From: Mariniphaga sp. | GTDB taxonomy: Bacteria; Bacteroidota; Bacteroidia; Bacteroidales; Prolixibacteraceae | Assembly: GCA_025355585.1 (NCBI GenBank) | Contig: JANXZJ010000064.1 | Location: 34,335-98,334, forward strand | Length of the DNA stretch: 64,000 bases | Reading direction: 5' to 3' | Shown here: piece after piece, positions 10,210 to 20,496 of the stretch | How the letters are laid out: each line of letters starts with the position of its first letter | Position numbering within the stretch: position 1 is the stretch's first letter | Program-made: the position numbers and the translations under genes | The notes under the pieces: model-generated | The model's input: only the letters and a program-made list of their open reading frames with translations | Told to the model about the DNA's origin: nothing | Database searches by the model: none

Positions 10210-13200
10210 ATGTCAGATATTAAACATAGAATAAAAGAGTTTCTACCAACCAGTTGGGCAATTGATAACAAGACAAGCATATATGTACTTGCTGTTCTGA
10301 TATCAATCCTCGGGTTGATGAATTACGTTCAGATTCCAAAAGAACAGTTCCCGCAAGTGGTGATTCCTTATATCATTGTCAATACCCCTTATCCTGGAAC
10401 CTCGCCCGAGGATATTGAGAACCTTGTCACTCGTCCGATCGAGAAACAGTTGAAATCGATTAACGATGTGAAGAAAGTTACCAGTAACTCTGTTCCCGAT
10501 TTCTCATCAATTGTTGTGGAATTCGATCCGAAAATATCGGTCACAGATGCCAAGCAAAGGGTACGCGATGCGGTGGACAAATCGAAGACCGATCTTCCGA
10601 ACGACTTGCCCGATCAACCACAGATTCTGGATGTTGATCTCTCCGAATTTCCGGTGATGTACATCAATATTTCGGGGAATTACAGCCTTGATAAACTGAA
10701 AAAATATGCTGAAGTAGCTCAGGACAAGATTGAAGGGGTTAAGGAGATCACCCGTGTCGATATTGTTGGCGCTTTGGAGCGTGAAATTCAGATTGAGGCC
10801 GATATTTTTAAAATGCAGGCCGCTAAAGTGACTTTCAGTAATATTGAACAGGCAGTTGCAGGTGAGAATCTTACGATTTCCGGCGGTACTATTAATACCA
10901 ACGGAACAAAGAATACAGTTCGCATTAAAGGTCAGTTTCAGAAAGTCGAAACCTTAAGGGATATTGTTGTTCACTCTTCGAGCGGAGCCTTTATAAAGTT
11001 GAGTGACATTGCTGAGATCAAGGATGATTTTAAAGAACAGGAGAGTTTTGCCCGCCTTAACGGGAACAATGTGATCACGTTGAATGTGATCAAGAAAAGT
11101 GGTGCCAATCTTTTGGATGCATCAGATCAGATCAAAGATATCGTTGACAATCAGCTGAAGGGGAGGGATTTTCCATCAGATCTGACACTCACCATCACCG
11201 GTGATCAAAGTCGGTTTACACGTAACACACTCGAAGAACTAAACAATACGATCATCATCGGCTTTATCCTTGTTACCATCGTGCTTATGTTTTTTATGGG
11301 TTTCACAAACTCCTTTTTCGTGGGTCTTTCGGTTCCGTTGTCAATGGCAGTGGCCTATCTTGTCCTTCCGGGGATCGGATTTACGTTGAATATGATTGTA
11401 ATGTTCGGGTTCATTTTTGCCCTGGGGATTGTGGTTGATGATGCCATCGTCGTGATTGAAAATACGCACCGGCTGCATCGAAAGAACCCTGATATAAAAG
11501 TAGCCGCCAAGATGGCTGCCGGCGAGGTTTTTATGCCGATATTATCAGGAACATTAACAACGCTCGCACCCTTTTTCCCGTTGGCATTCTGGCCCGGCAT
11601 TGTCGGACAGTTTATGCATTACCTGCCGGTTACATTGATCATCACACTATTTGCATCACTTTTTGTCGCCTATATTTTCAATCCGGTTTTTGCAGTATCG
11701 TTTATGCAGCATGAATATGATGCTGAAGTGGATACCAAAAAAGACTGGAGAAAGATCCGCAGATTCCTGATCGTGGTTTTTGGTATTGCCCTTTTATTCT
11801 ACGCTACAAAGATGTTTGGCCTTGCCAACTTCCTTATGATGGTGGTTCTGCTCGTGATTGCCTATCATTTCGCGATACAGCATTGGATTGCCTCTTTCCA
11901 GGACAAGTTATGGCCATGGATGATGGGATTTTACGAAAGAACACTTCGTTATACACTCAGAGGAAACCGGGCAGTGTATATGTTGGTTTCGATGATTGCG
12001 CTGTTCTTTTTTACAATTTTCCTTACAGGTGTTGTGAAGCCAAAAGTGCTGTTTTTCCCGGATAACGATCCGAATAATGTTTTTGTCTATATTAAAATGC
12101 CGGGAGGTACCGATCAGGTTGTCACTGATAGCGTAACAAGGATTGCTGAAAAGCTTGTTTACAAATCAATCGGAGCGAATAACCCTGATGTAGAATCGAT
12201 CATTTCAAATGTTACCATCGGAGTTGAAGAACAGGGATTCTCTACGGCAGGGAAACCATACAACAAGGGAAAGATCTCTGTCAACTTTGTGGAGCATAAA
12301 TTGCGGACAACAGGTATCACGACAACGCAGTATATGGAAAAGATGCGGAAGGACGTTGCGGGTATCCCCGGTGCTGAAGTGACTGTCGATAAGAATTCGA
12401 TGGGGCCTCCAACCGGAAAACCGATCAATATTGAGGTAACAAGCCAAAACCTTAACTTCCTTGTTTCCGATGCATACGCTTTCAGAGACTATCTCGATTC
12501 GTTAAGGATTCCGGGAGTGGCTGAATTGAAGACTGACTTTGAAATGAACTCACCCGAAATCATTATTGATATTGACCGTGACCGTGCCATGCGCGAAGGG
12601 CTTTCAACGGGACAAATCGGTCTCGAAATCCGTACTGCACTGTTTGGTAAGGAGATCTCCAAATTCAAACAGGATGAAGATGAATACCCGATCACCCTGC
12701 GTTATCGCAAAGTGACCAGGGATAATATCAATGCACTGGTCAATCTGATGATCACCTACCGTGATATGAACAGCGGACAGCTGAGGAGTGTACCATTATC
12801 AACTGTAGCCAAAATTAATTATTCAACCTCTTATGCCGGAATCAAGCGGTTGGATCAAAAAAGGGTGATAACAGTTTATTCAAATGTCGTTTCGGGTTAT
12901 TCTGCCAATGATATCGTCCCAAGAATAGAGAAATTGGCGGCTACGTTTAGCAAACACGAAGGAACTGAGATCAAACTGACAGGAGAACAGGAAGACCAGG
13001 ACGAGACATCCGCATTCCTTGGGAAAGCGATGGTGATCGCACTTGGAATTATCTTCTTTATCCTGATTACGCAATTTGGTTCGATCAGTAAGACGATCAT
13101 CATTTTGAGTGAGGTAATATTCAGTATTATTGGTGTATTGCTCGGTGTAATGATTTTCAAAATGGATCTTGTAATCATGATGACCGGATTAGGTGTCGTA

Positions 13201-13611
13201 GCATTGGGCGGAATTGTGGTTCGAAACGGAATCCTGATTGTCGAGTTTTGCGACAGAATGAAAGAGGCTGGTTTAAAAACCCGCGAAGCGATTGTTATGG
13301 CCGGAAGAACCCGTATCACACCTGTTGTATTAACTGCAACTGCAACGATGCTTGGACTTGTACCTTTAGCTGTGGGGATGAATATCAATTTTGTGACGAT
13401 ATTCACTGAACTAAATCCTCATATCTATTTTGGCGGAGACAATGTTGCCTTCTGGGGGCCATTAGCCTGGACAATTATCTTCGGTCTGAGCTTTGCGACT
13501 TTCCTGACTTTGGTATTTGTGCCGGCGTTGTACTACATGGATTATGTGATCAGGTTGAAAATCAAAAGAAGAAAAAATCTTCGACGGATCAAATTACTCG
13601 ATCAGAAATAA
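10210..13611 (+). CDS. RND efflux transporter permease (AcrB/MdtB family)
   Basis: 1133 aa; YPGTSPEDIENLVTRPIEKQLKSI, GIVVDDAIVVIENTHR, FVPALYYMDY; TM blocks. Confidence 0.96.
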   Translation: MSDIKHRIKEFLPTSWAIDNKTSIYVLAVLISILGLMNYVQIPKEQFPQVVIPYIIVNTPYPGTSPEDIENLVTRPIEKQLKSINDVKKVTSNSVPDFSSIVVEFDPKISVTDAKQRVRDAVDKSKTDLPNDLPDQPQILDVDLSEFPVMYINISGNYSLDKLKKYAEVAQDKIEGVKEITRVDIVGALEREIQIEADIFKMQAAKVTFSNIEQAVAGENLTISGGTINTNGTKNTVRIKGQFQKVETLRDIVVHSSSGAFIKLSDIAEIKDDFKEQESFARLNGNNVITLNVIKKSGANLLDASDQIKDIVDNQLKGRDFPSDLTLTITGDQSRFTRNTLEELNNTIIIGFILVTIVLMFFMGFTNSFFVGLSVPLSMAVAYLVLPGIGFTLNMIVMFGFIFALGIVVDDAIVVIENTHRLHRKNPDIKVAAKMAAGEVFMPILSGTLTTLAPFFPLAFWPGIVGQFMHYLPVTLIITLFASLFVAYIFNPVFAVSFMQHEYDAEVDTKKDWRKIRRFLIVVFGIALLFYATKMFGLANFLMMVVLLVIAYHFAIQHWIASFQDKLWPWMMGFYERTLRYTLRGNRAVYMLVSMIALFFFTIFLTGVVKPKVLFFPDNDPNNVFVYIKMPGGTDQVVTDSVTRIAEKLVYKSIGANNPDVESIISNVTIGVEEQGFSTAGKPYNKGKISVNFVEHKLRTTGITTTQYMEKMRKDVAGIPGAEVTVDKNSMGPPTGKPINIEVTSQNLNFLVSDAYAFRDYLDSLRIPGVAELKTDFEMNSPEIIIDIDRDRAMREGLSTGQIGLEIRTALFGKEISKFKQDEDEYPITLRYRKVTRDNINALVNLMITYRDMNSGQLRSVPLSTVAKINYSTSYAGIKRLDQKRVITVYSNVVSGYSANDIVPRIEKLAATFSKHEGTEIKLTGEQEDQDETSAFLGKAMVIALGIIFFILITQFGSISKTIIILSEVIFSIIGVLLGVMIFKMDLVIMMTGLGVVALGGIVVRNGILIVEFCDRMKEAGLKTREAIVMAGRTRITPVVLTATATMLGLVPLAVGMNINFVTIFTELNPHIYFGGDNVAFWGPLAWTIIFGLSFATFLTLVFVPALYYMDYVIRLKIKRRKNLRRIKLLDQK

Positions 13612-13621
13612 AATAATTAAG

Positions 13622-13647
13622 GCGGGACAGATTGTCCCGCTTTTTTT
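13622..13647 (+). terminator. Rho-independent terminator after RND operon
   Basis: GCGGGACA-GAT-TGTCCCGC perfect 8-bp stem followed by T7. Confidence 0.92.
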
Positions 13648-13711
13648 GTATCATTAAAAATTGAGAACTCGTTTAAATTTACGTATCAGGTGATCGGTAT
13701 TGAAGTGAAAA

Positions 13712-14992
13712 ATGATCGAAATTCATAAAAGGATGAATATGAAAAGAGCAGTAATAACAGGATTAGGCGCTGTAACCCCAATTGGTAATAATGTAGGCGA
13801 TTTTTGGGAAAACTTACTGAATGGGAAAAGTGGTGCTTCTGCTATAACCAAATTTGAAACTTTACATCATAAAACAAAATTTGCCTGCGAAGTCAAGAAC
13901 TTTGACCCACTTCAATTCATTGAAAAACAGGAAATCAGAAAGTTGGATCTGTTCACGCAGTACGCACTGGCTGCCACCGACGAATGCATGCGTGATTCCG
14001 GATTAAACCTTGAACGTTGCGACCTTACTAAAGTTGGAGTTATTATGGCAACCGGTATGGGAGGAATGCAATCATTTGAAGAAGAGATATTGGCTTTTGG
14101 ACAAAACGATTTAATACCGCGTTTCAATCCGTTCTTTGCTACCAAGATTATACCGAATATAGCTGCTGGACAAATAACGATCCGATATGGATTCCATGGA
14201 ATTAGTTATTCTGTAGTTTCTGCCTGTGCATCATCGAATAATGCCATCGCAAACGCTTTGGATCTTATCCGGTTAGGACGTGCGAATATCATCATTACAG
14301 GTGGAGCCGAAGCGCCAATTGTGCAGGGAGCTATCGGCGGTTTCAATTCAATGAAGGCGTTGTCACTATTAAATGACTCACCTGAAACTGCATCCCGCCC
14401 GTTTGACAAAACTCGTGATGGCTTTGTAATCGGTGAAGGTGCAGGTATTCTAATGATTGAGGAGCTTGAGCATGCTTTGAATCGCGGCGCGAAAATATAT
14501 TGTGAATTAGTTGGATATGGCGCTGCATCTGATGCATTTCACGTGGCGGCACCCCACCCCGACGGCTTAGGTGCGATACTGACCATGGAAGGAGCATTAT
14601 CTGATTCGGGATTAACACCTGATGATGTTACCTATATCAATGCTCATGCAACTTCAACGCCTGCCGGTGATATCTCCGAGTGTAAAGCAATTGCTACGGT
14701 TTTTAATAATTCACTGAATCGCATTAAAATCAGCGCTACAAAATCAATGACCGGTCATTTACTAGGGGCCGCCGGGGCAATTGAGGCCATTGCCTGTATA
14801 AAATCGATCGAACGAAATGAAATTCCACCAACCATGAATCTGACTGAAAGGGATCCTGAAATAAACTCCTTATTAGACCTTACTCCTAATAAGGCAGTTA
14901 AAAAAGAAATTCTGGTGGCTCTCAATAACACGTTCGGATTTGGAGGACATACCGTAACCACCGTCTTCAAAAAGTATCAGCATTCATCTTAA
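13712..14992 (+). CDS. fabF: 3-oxoacyl-[ACP] synthase II (KAS II, FabF-like); true start may be the ATG near 13739
   Basis: RAVITGLGAVTPIGNNVGDFWENLLNGKSG, VVSACASSNNAIANA active-site Cys, NAHATSTPAGD, KSMTGHLLGAAGAIEA, NNTFGFGGHT. Confidence 0.93.
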   Translation: MIEIHKRMNMKRAVITGLGAVTPIGNNVGDFWENLLNGKSGASAITKFETLHHKTKFACEVKNFDPLQFIEKQEIRKLDLFTQYALAATDECMRDSGLNLERCDLTKVGVIMATGMGGMQSFEEEILAFGQNDLIPRFNPFFATKIIPNIAAGQITIRYGFHGISYSVVSACASSNNAIANALDLIRLGRANIIITGGAEAPIVQGAIGGFNSMKALSLLNDSPETASRPFDKTRDGFVIGEGAGILMIEELEHALNRGAKIYCELVGYGAASDAFHVAAPHPDGLGAILTMEGALSDSGLTPDDVTYINAHATSTPAGDISECKAIATVFNNSLNRIKISATKSMTGHLLGAAGAIEAIACIKSIERNEIPPTMNLTERDPEINSLLDLTPNKAVKKEILVALNNTFGFGGHTVTTVFKKYQHSS

Positions 14993-15008
14993 AAGTGCCA
15001 GTCTTCAA

Positions 15009-15443
15009 TTAGTTGAACGTTTTAGTTTCTGAAAGTGCCTCAATCCGTTCCTTCAGGTGAATTTTTCGTTCATCGCGCTTGGCCGACCAGGTTTTATCTT
15101 CCTGTTCAAGAAATTCGAGCAGGGTTAACGATTTTTCATAGCAGGTAAGTGCATTGTCCGGTCTGTTTTGGGCTTCGTTTAATGTGGCTTCGGCGCAAAA
15201 TAGTTCGGAGAGAACCGACAAATGGCCATTTGTATAATCGTGATCACTCAGTAATTTGTCGGTTAGCTGTTCTTTCGGAATCAACTGAAAATAGGAGGCA
15301 TCACGCCTGAGCAGTTCATAATAGCCCCTTTCGAGGATCTTTTCCGCCTGTTCAAGATCACCTTTTTTGATCAGACCCAGTAACGCAGCAATCAAATCGC
15401 CGATCATCTCCACCATTCTTAAAATGTAATCTTTCTGAAACAT
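15009..15443 (-). CDS. Small TPR-like protein (DUF6483-like)
   Basis: MFQKDYILRMVEMIGDLIAALLGLIKKGDLEQAEKIL start and helical body. Confidence 0.55.
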   Translation of the reverse strand: MFQKDYILRMVEMIGDLIAALLGLIKKGDLEQAEKILERGYYELLRRDASYFQLIPKEQLTDKLLSDHDYTNGHLSVLSELFCAEATLNEAQNRPDNALTCYEKSLTLLEFLEQEDKTWSAKRDERKIHLKERIEALSETKTFN

Positions 15444-15455
15444 GTCAGTATAGTT

Positions 15456-16634
15456 TTAATACCATTTAAATATCTTCAAACCAAGGATAAACGATATGGT
15501 CCCAACAGAGGCGAGCACAAGTGCTTCGCGCCAAACATCCATAAAACCCGCTCCTTCGTTAAAAATACTTCTGAAACTATCGGCAATCATCGTGAGGGGC
15601 AGGTACCTGATCAATGGAATCGTCCAGTCGGGGAAATTGTGATAACTGAAGAAAACGCCCGATACCACCATCATCGGAGTTACCAGGGCATTAATGATCC
15701 CATTCCCAACTTCAGGATTGGATGTGTGTGACGAAATCAATATTGAAATTCCCGAAAAGGCAATATTCCCTGCCAAAAACAGTACAATCAAGGCGGGCCA
15801 GCTTCCCTGAACTTTTGTCCCGAAATAGATCCAGGCAAACAAAAAAAGCAAAACCGCTTCAGCCACATTCATTGAAAACCTGGCCGTTATCAATGCCAGC
15901 AGAAAGTTCGATTTTTTCATAGGTGTTGCCACCATTCTGCGCAAAAGTTTCTTCGAGCGGCGATCGATAATTGTATAACTGATACCCCAGCTACATGCCA
16001 TCATGATTCCCATTGCCAGCAACCCCGGAATCAGAAAATCGACATACCGGGTTCCTTTCATCGTTAAAGGTTCGATGCCGGATTGATTCGCGGCATAAAA
16101 GGTGGGACCATATTCGTAAAGATTGGAAACCAGCTGATACGCGGATTTAGCTTCAGCGTTTGCCGGATCAAAGTGGTATTTAACTCCTGCCGGTCCGTCT
16201 TCAATAATCATAGAAACCTTACCCTTTTTGAGCATTGTATAGGCATTCGGCCACGAAGTTTCAAAAAAAGCAAGACTTACATTTCCAAGTTTTTCATTTT
16301 TAAGATCAATGGTATATGAACTATCCTTTTTGACGCCATTTGCAGCCATGAAACCTGCCAGTTTTGTTTCACCCATCGTATTCTGATTGGCAATCACTTT
16401 TACAATAGCCAGTTTAAGGTGTACTTCACCCTTTTGAGTAAAGGCAATTCCGAGTCCCCAGGCCATCAGAATCGGGAAAACCACACCCCAGAATATGACG
16501 GCAGGTTCACGGATAATTTCTGCGAAATGAGCGGTAATAAGCCTGTATAGCTGATGATTGGTTATCTTATTCATACAAATGGCGTCCGGTAAGTGATATA
16601 AACAATTCGTCGAGTGACCGGTGACCACCGCCAA
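15456..16634 (-). CDS. ABC-2 type transporter permease; true start probably near 16574
   Basis: YVDFLIPGLLAMGIMMACSWGISYTIIDRRSKKLLRRMVATPM, C-terminal TM segments; adjacent ATPase. Confidence 0.9.
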   Translation of the reverse strand: MAVVTGHSTNCLYHLPDAICMNKITNHQLYRLITAHFAEIIREPAVIFWGVVFPILMAWGLGIAFTQKGEVHLKLAIVKVIANQNTMGETKLAGFMAANGVKKDSSYTIDLKNEKLGNVSLAFFETSWPNAYTMLKKGKVSMIIEDGPAGVKYHFDPANAEAKSAYQLVSNLYEYGPTFYAANQSGIEPLTMKGTRYVDFLIPGLLAMGIMMACSWGISYTIIDRRSKKLLRRMVATPMKKSNFLLALITARFSMNVAEAVLLFLFAWIYFGTKVQGSWPALIVLFLAGNIAFSGISILISSHTSNPEVGNGIINALVTPMMVVSGVFFSYHNFPDWTIPLIRYLPLTMIADSFRSIFNEGAGFMDVWREALVLASVGTISFILGLKIFKWY

Positions 16635-17307
16635 GGGTAAGTATTTCCTGAAGCGTACCTTCCGCCAAAATACTACCCTGGTCCATGATTACAATACGGT
16701 CGCAAAGAAATTCAGCTTCCTCCATGTAGTGGGAAGTAAGAATCAAGGAAGTATTTTGTTCTTTTTTAAGAGCAAGCAGGATATTCCAGATCTCGCGTCG
16801 GGCGTTTGGGTCGAGGCCCGTGGTTGGTTCGTCGAGAAGCAGAATTTTGGGTTTATTAAGCAGTGCAACTCCGAGCGCCAACCTTTGTCGCTGGCCACCG
16901 GACAGGTTATTTACATACGCCTTTTTCTTCTCCTCCAGGCCAATCAGTTTAAAAACCTCATCCACCCGAACGGTATCGAGTTTGTAAAAACTGGCAAAAA
17001 GACGCATTGTTTCATAGGCAGTCAACTTGTCCATAAACCGGGTTTCCTGGAGCGAAAGCCCAATCATCTGGTGAAGTTCGTGTTCGTGGTTTTTCCATTG
17101 TTTGCCGGCGATGAAAATCTCTCCTTCATCGGGATGCTGAATGCCCTCAATCATCTCGACCAATGTGGTTTTTCCTGCTCCGTTCGGGCCAAGCAAAGCG
17201 AGAAACTCTCCGGGTTTTATCGTCAGGTTCACCCCTTTAACCGCCCTGACATCTTTAAACGATTTTTTAACATGCCTGACATCAACAATGTATTCTAAAT
17301 CTGTCAT
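16567..17307 (-). CDS. ABC transporter ATP-binding protein
   Basis: Walker A GPNGAGKTT, signature LSGGQRQRL, Walker B KILLLDEPTTGLDP. Confidence 0.95.
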   Translation of the reverse strand: MTDLEYIVDVRHVKKSFKDVRAVKGVNLTIKPGEFLALLGPNGAGKTTLVEMIEGIQHPDEGEIFIAGKQWKNHEHELHQMIGLSLQETRFMDKLTAYETMRLFASFYKLDTVRVDEVFKLIGLEEKKKAYVNNLSGGQRQRLALGVALLNKPKILLLDEPTTGLDPNARREIWNILLALKKEQNTSLILTSHYMEEAEFLCDRIVIMDQGSILAEGTLQEILTLGGGHRSLDELFISLTGRHLYE

Positions 17308-17513
17308 CCTGAAAAAGTCAATAAGTATTACGAAGCGTACGTAAAATTATTCAATTAATTACAGGAAACGACCACGAAGCTGAAATTGTTCGAATCATCA
17401 GCCAAAGTGATTAATACCGAATAAAATTGGGGTGACAGTTTGCAGCAGGAAGGATCAATCGTTCGTACTCCTACGCACGACCCAAAACGAACTGGTGGCC
17501 CGATCGTACTAGT

Positions 17514-17718
17514 GCGAATGACCCAACGAGGTCTGGCGGGACAATAATTCGGGAGCGAATGACCCAACGAGGTCTGGCGGGACAATAATTCGGGAGCGAA
17601 CGAGCCAGCGAGGCCTGGCGGGACAATAATTTATGAGCGAACGAGCCAACGAGGGCTGGTAGAACAATAATTTAGGAGCGAACGAGCCAACGAGGGCTGG
17701 CGGGACAATAATTTCAAT
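17514..17718. repeat. Five tandem copies of a 41-bp unit (possible decayed sixth copy at ~17475-17513)
   Basis: GCGAAYGASCCARCGAGGNCTGGCGGGACAATAATTyrkGA-type unit starting at 17514, 17555, 17596, 17637, 17678; first two copies identical. Confidence 0.93.
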
Positions 17719-17737
17719 ATTTCCGGCAGAAAACTGA

Positions 17738-19432
17738 TTATTTTTCAACCTTCACCATCTCATTGCCGACCTCTTTTTCAATATCAAGTTGTTTTTCAGG
17801 ATGAATCAGACCTGCATTTTTAAAAACAGTATTTCCTGTTCTTGAACCTGAAATATGGATAAGCGGAGCTGTACCCTGCTGAACTTCAAGACCGTTGATC
17901 GTGACATCAGCACTGTTCCGTAGTTCAATTGCGGGTGTCTTTTTTGTTTTGAGTGTCAGGTTTTTGATTTTGACATTTTTGGCATCGGTGCAAATCATGC
18001 CATAATCAGCCTCCATCCGGATATTTTCGAGTCGGATGTTTTCAAGCATCATCTCAGGTAATCCCTGCAGGTATATTCCCTGTAAAGCCCCTTTGCAGTT
18101 CACATCACGGATAAAAATATTTTTAAACTGAGGTGTTTCATCGGTCACCGGTAATAGTTTTTCAACCGAAGCTTTCTCTCCGGCTTCCAGATCTTCAGAA
18201 GCCGATCTCCCACTGTAATAAAGGTTAAAAGATATGGCCTGCGTAGGAATATTTATCATCTCAATATCCGAAATGTAGATGTTTTCGACCACGCCGCCAC
18301 GTCCGCGGTTGCTTTTAAAACGAAGGCCAACATCTGTACCAATGAAAGTGCAATTTGAAACATGCAGGTTACGAACGCCCCCTGACATCTCGCTTCCGAC
18401 GGTGACTCCGCCATGACCATGATAGACAATGCAGTTTTTCACGATCAGGTTTTCGTTCGGTATTCCGCGGTCACGACCTTCCTTGTCTTTGCCCGATTTG
18501 ATACAGATGGCATCGTCGCCAACATCGAAATTGCTGTCGTGAATGATGCTGTTTTTGCAAGATTCGATATCGATGCCATCGCCGTTTTGCGAAAACCACG
18601 GATTACGGACAGTTGTATTTCGCAGCGTAAAGTCTTCACACATTAACGGATGAATGCACCATGCCGGTGAATTCTGAAAGGTAGGTCCATCGATGAGCAC
18701 CTTTTTACAAGATATTAAGCTGATCATCACGGGGCGAAGGAAATCCCTGATTTGTTCAAATTCCGCTTTTGTTTTCAGGTTTCGCGGAACGTTCATTTCG
18801 GCAACTTTCTCACCATTGATAAACTGTTGTGATGGATACCAGGTTTTGCCGTTTTCACTGACCAAACCACCTGATGCCACTAATTTTTTCCATTGCGATT
18901 CGGTCAGTTTTTCCCTTTTAACCGATCGCCAGGCCTCTCCTGAACCATCAATAATGCCTGGTCCGGTGATGGCAACATTTTCGAGATTTCGTCCGTTTAC
19001 AGGTGAAGTACATCGCCAGGTATCAAAACCTTCAAAATTGGTTTCTACCAAAGGATACAAGCTTTTATCGGTGCTGAAAACAATCAGCGAACCGGTTTCG
19101 GTATGAATTTCCAGGTTGCTTTTAAGTGTAATAGGGCCTGTCAGCCAGATTCCGCGCGGAACAATTACCTTGCCGCCACCTTTTTTTGAAACGGCCGAAA
19201 TCGCATCAGCAAATGCCTGCGTACAGAGAAACTGACCACCTGTTTGGGCACCAAAATCAGTTATTGAAACAGTATTTGCCGGAATGACTGGTTCCTGAAC
19301 ATGTGGCATCTGAAATTCAATACCCGTATACAAATTATCTGTCTGACTGGTTTTTGAAACAGGCTGAGCAATTGTTCCGGCAGAGAATAAAGCGACACAA
19401 AGTAGCGTGAAAGCTGATATACGAAGGATCAT
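17738..19432 (-). CDS. Glycoside hydrolase family 28 (polygalacturonase)
   Basis: VSITDFGAQTGG, FTLRNTTVRNPWFSQNGDGIDIESCKNSIIHDSNFDVGDDAICIKSGKD, HGGVTVGSEMSGGVRN. Confidence 0.95.
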   Translation of the reverse strand: MILRISAFTLLCVALFSAGTIAQPVSKTSQTDNLYTGIEFQMPHVQEPVIPANTVSITDFGAQTGGQFLCTQAFADAISAVSKKGGGKVIVPRGIWLTGPITLKSNLEIHTETGSLIVFSTDKSLYPLVETNFEGFDTWRCTSPVNGRNLENVAITGPGIIDGSGEAWRSVKREKLTESQWKKLVASGGLVSENGKTWYPSQQFINGEKVAEMNVPRNLKTKAEFEQIRDFLRPVMISLISCKKVLIDGPTFQNSPAWCIHPLMCEDFTLRNTTVRNPWFSQNGDGIDIESCKNSIIHDSNFDVGDDAICIKSGKDKEGRDRGIPNENLIVKNCIVYHGHGGVTVGSEMSGGVRNLHVSNCTFIGTDVGLRFKSNRGRGGVVENIYISDIEMINIPTQAISFNLYYSGRSASEDLEAGEKASVEKLLPVTDETPQFKNIFIRDVNCKGALQGIYLQGLPEMMLENIRLENIRMEADYGMICTDAKNVKIKNLTLKTKKTPAIELRNSADVTINGLEVQQGTAPLIHISGSRTGNTVFKNAGLIHPEKQLDIEKEVGNEMVKVEK

Positions 19433-19456
19433 ATATTTTTGATTATGAATTTTGAA

Positions 19457-20419
19457 TTATTTATATCCGGTGACCCAATCACCAAGAATATTTTCAGGCG
19501 TAAAGGCCTTTGCTTCCACATCTGTTAATTGATGCGACCAGGTTACCCTTTGGATAACAGAAGCACCAGGTCCGGTGTTTTTATATTCGGCAAAGAAAGA
19601 AGTTTTTTCAGCAGTCGGTTTGTCCCAATTGTGCCAGCCTTCAGGTTTAATAAAGGAACCCATTTCACAATTCAGGAAAGCTGCCCTCGCGTAAATACGC
19701 CATGGGCGACCGAGGTAAACTTTTTCAACGCCATCTGCAGCTGTAAGTTTGCAATTCATGAAAACAAAACCAAAAGGATTTCCTGCGGGAGAACTCGCGG
19801 CTGTAATGTATGAATCACCTTTGCAATGAATCGTACATTTTTCAAAAAACACAGTTGCTTCACCAAATATAAAGTCGGTGGTTCCTTCAATGTGGCAATT
19901 CGTAAATAACATCCTGCTGAAACGGCCGGCAGCATAAACCGTATCCTGAAATCCTAAAAACCGGCAATTGCGAAATACACACTGATCGCCTTCAACATGA
20001 AGTGCAACGGCTTGTCCGACTGGTCCGGCTGAATTTTCAACCGTCATATTTTCAAGAATGAAGTCGTTTGCTTCAATCTTTAAAGTAGAAGTATAAAAAG
20101 TACTGTTTCTTCCCCGGTTGATTTTATCAAAGTAATCGTCAAACGTTAGGATGGTTTTATCGACGCTCTCACCAACAATCGATAACCTGGTGTTACATGA
20201 CGGAACCAGGACCTTTTCCTTATAGGTGCCGTTTTTTACGAAGATGGAGACGCGTGTATCGGGGAAAGCCTTACAGGCATCGATCGCTTTTTGAATGGAA
20301 GTGAAGTTGCCGCTGCCATCAGGTGCAACCACAAAATCGTAGTTGACAGCCATTAATGAGTGGCCTGATAACACGAATATTACTGCAAGGATAACGCGGA
20401 CAAATTGTTGAGGCATCAC
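19457..20419 (-). CDS. Pectinesterase (carbohydrate esterase family 8)
   Basis: VAPDGSGNFTSIQKAID, GPVGQAVALHVEGDQCVFRNCRFLGFQDTVYAAGR, TDFIFGEATVFFEKC, VYLGRPWR. Confidence 0.95.
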   Translation of the reverse strand: MMPQQFVRVILAVIFVLSGHSLMAVNYDFVVAPDGSGNFTSIQKAIDACKAFPDTRVSIFVKNGTYKEKVLVPSCNTRLSIVGESVDKTILTFDDYFDKINRGRNSTFYTSTLKIEANDFILENMTVENSAGPVGQAVALHVEGDQCVFRNCRFLGFQDTVYAAGRFSRMLFTNCHIEGTTDFIFGEATVFFEKCTIHCKGDSYITAASSPAGNPFGFVFMNCKLTAADGVEKVYLGRPWRIYARAAFLNCEMGSFIKPEGWHNWDKPTAEKTSFFAEYKNTGPGASVIQRVTWSHQLTDVEAKAFTPENILGDWVTGYK

Positions 20420-20439
20420 TAAAAGATTAAAAAAGTATA

Positions 20440-20474
20440 AAGACCTGCCAGGTATTTAAAACCCGACAGGTCTT
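20440..20474 (-). terminator. Intergenic hairpin between susD-like and pectinesterase genes (terminator/attenuator-like)
   Basis: AAGACCTG (20440-20447) / CAGGTCTT (20467-20474) perfect 8-bp arms; T-rich stretch follows on the minus strand. Confidence 0.6.
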
Positions 20475-20496
20475 GTATAAAGGTACAATTACGTCA

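Noticed and set aside
12897-13406. 169-aa minus-strand ORF
   Set aside because: Antisense to the RND permease; Ile/Thr/Pro-rich composition typical of a shadow frame.
16621-17298. 225-aa plus-strand ORF
   Set aside because: Fully antisense to a clear ABC ATPase; shadow ORF.
17509-17748. Minus-strand ORFs through the tandem repeat (17355-17585, 17509-17748)
   Set aside because: They read the 41-bp repeat in changing frames (41 is not divisible by 3); no protein repeat or start signal.
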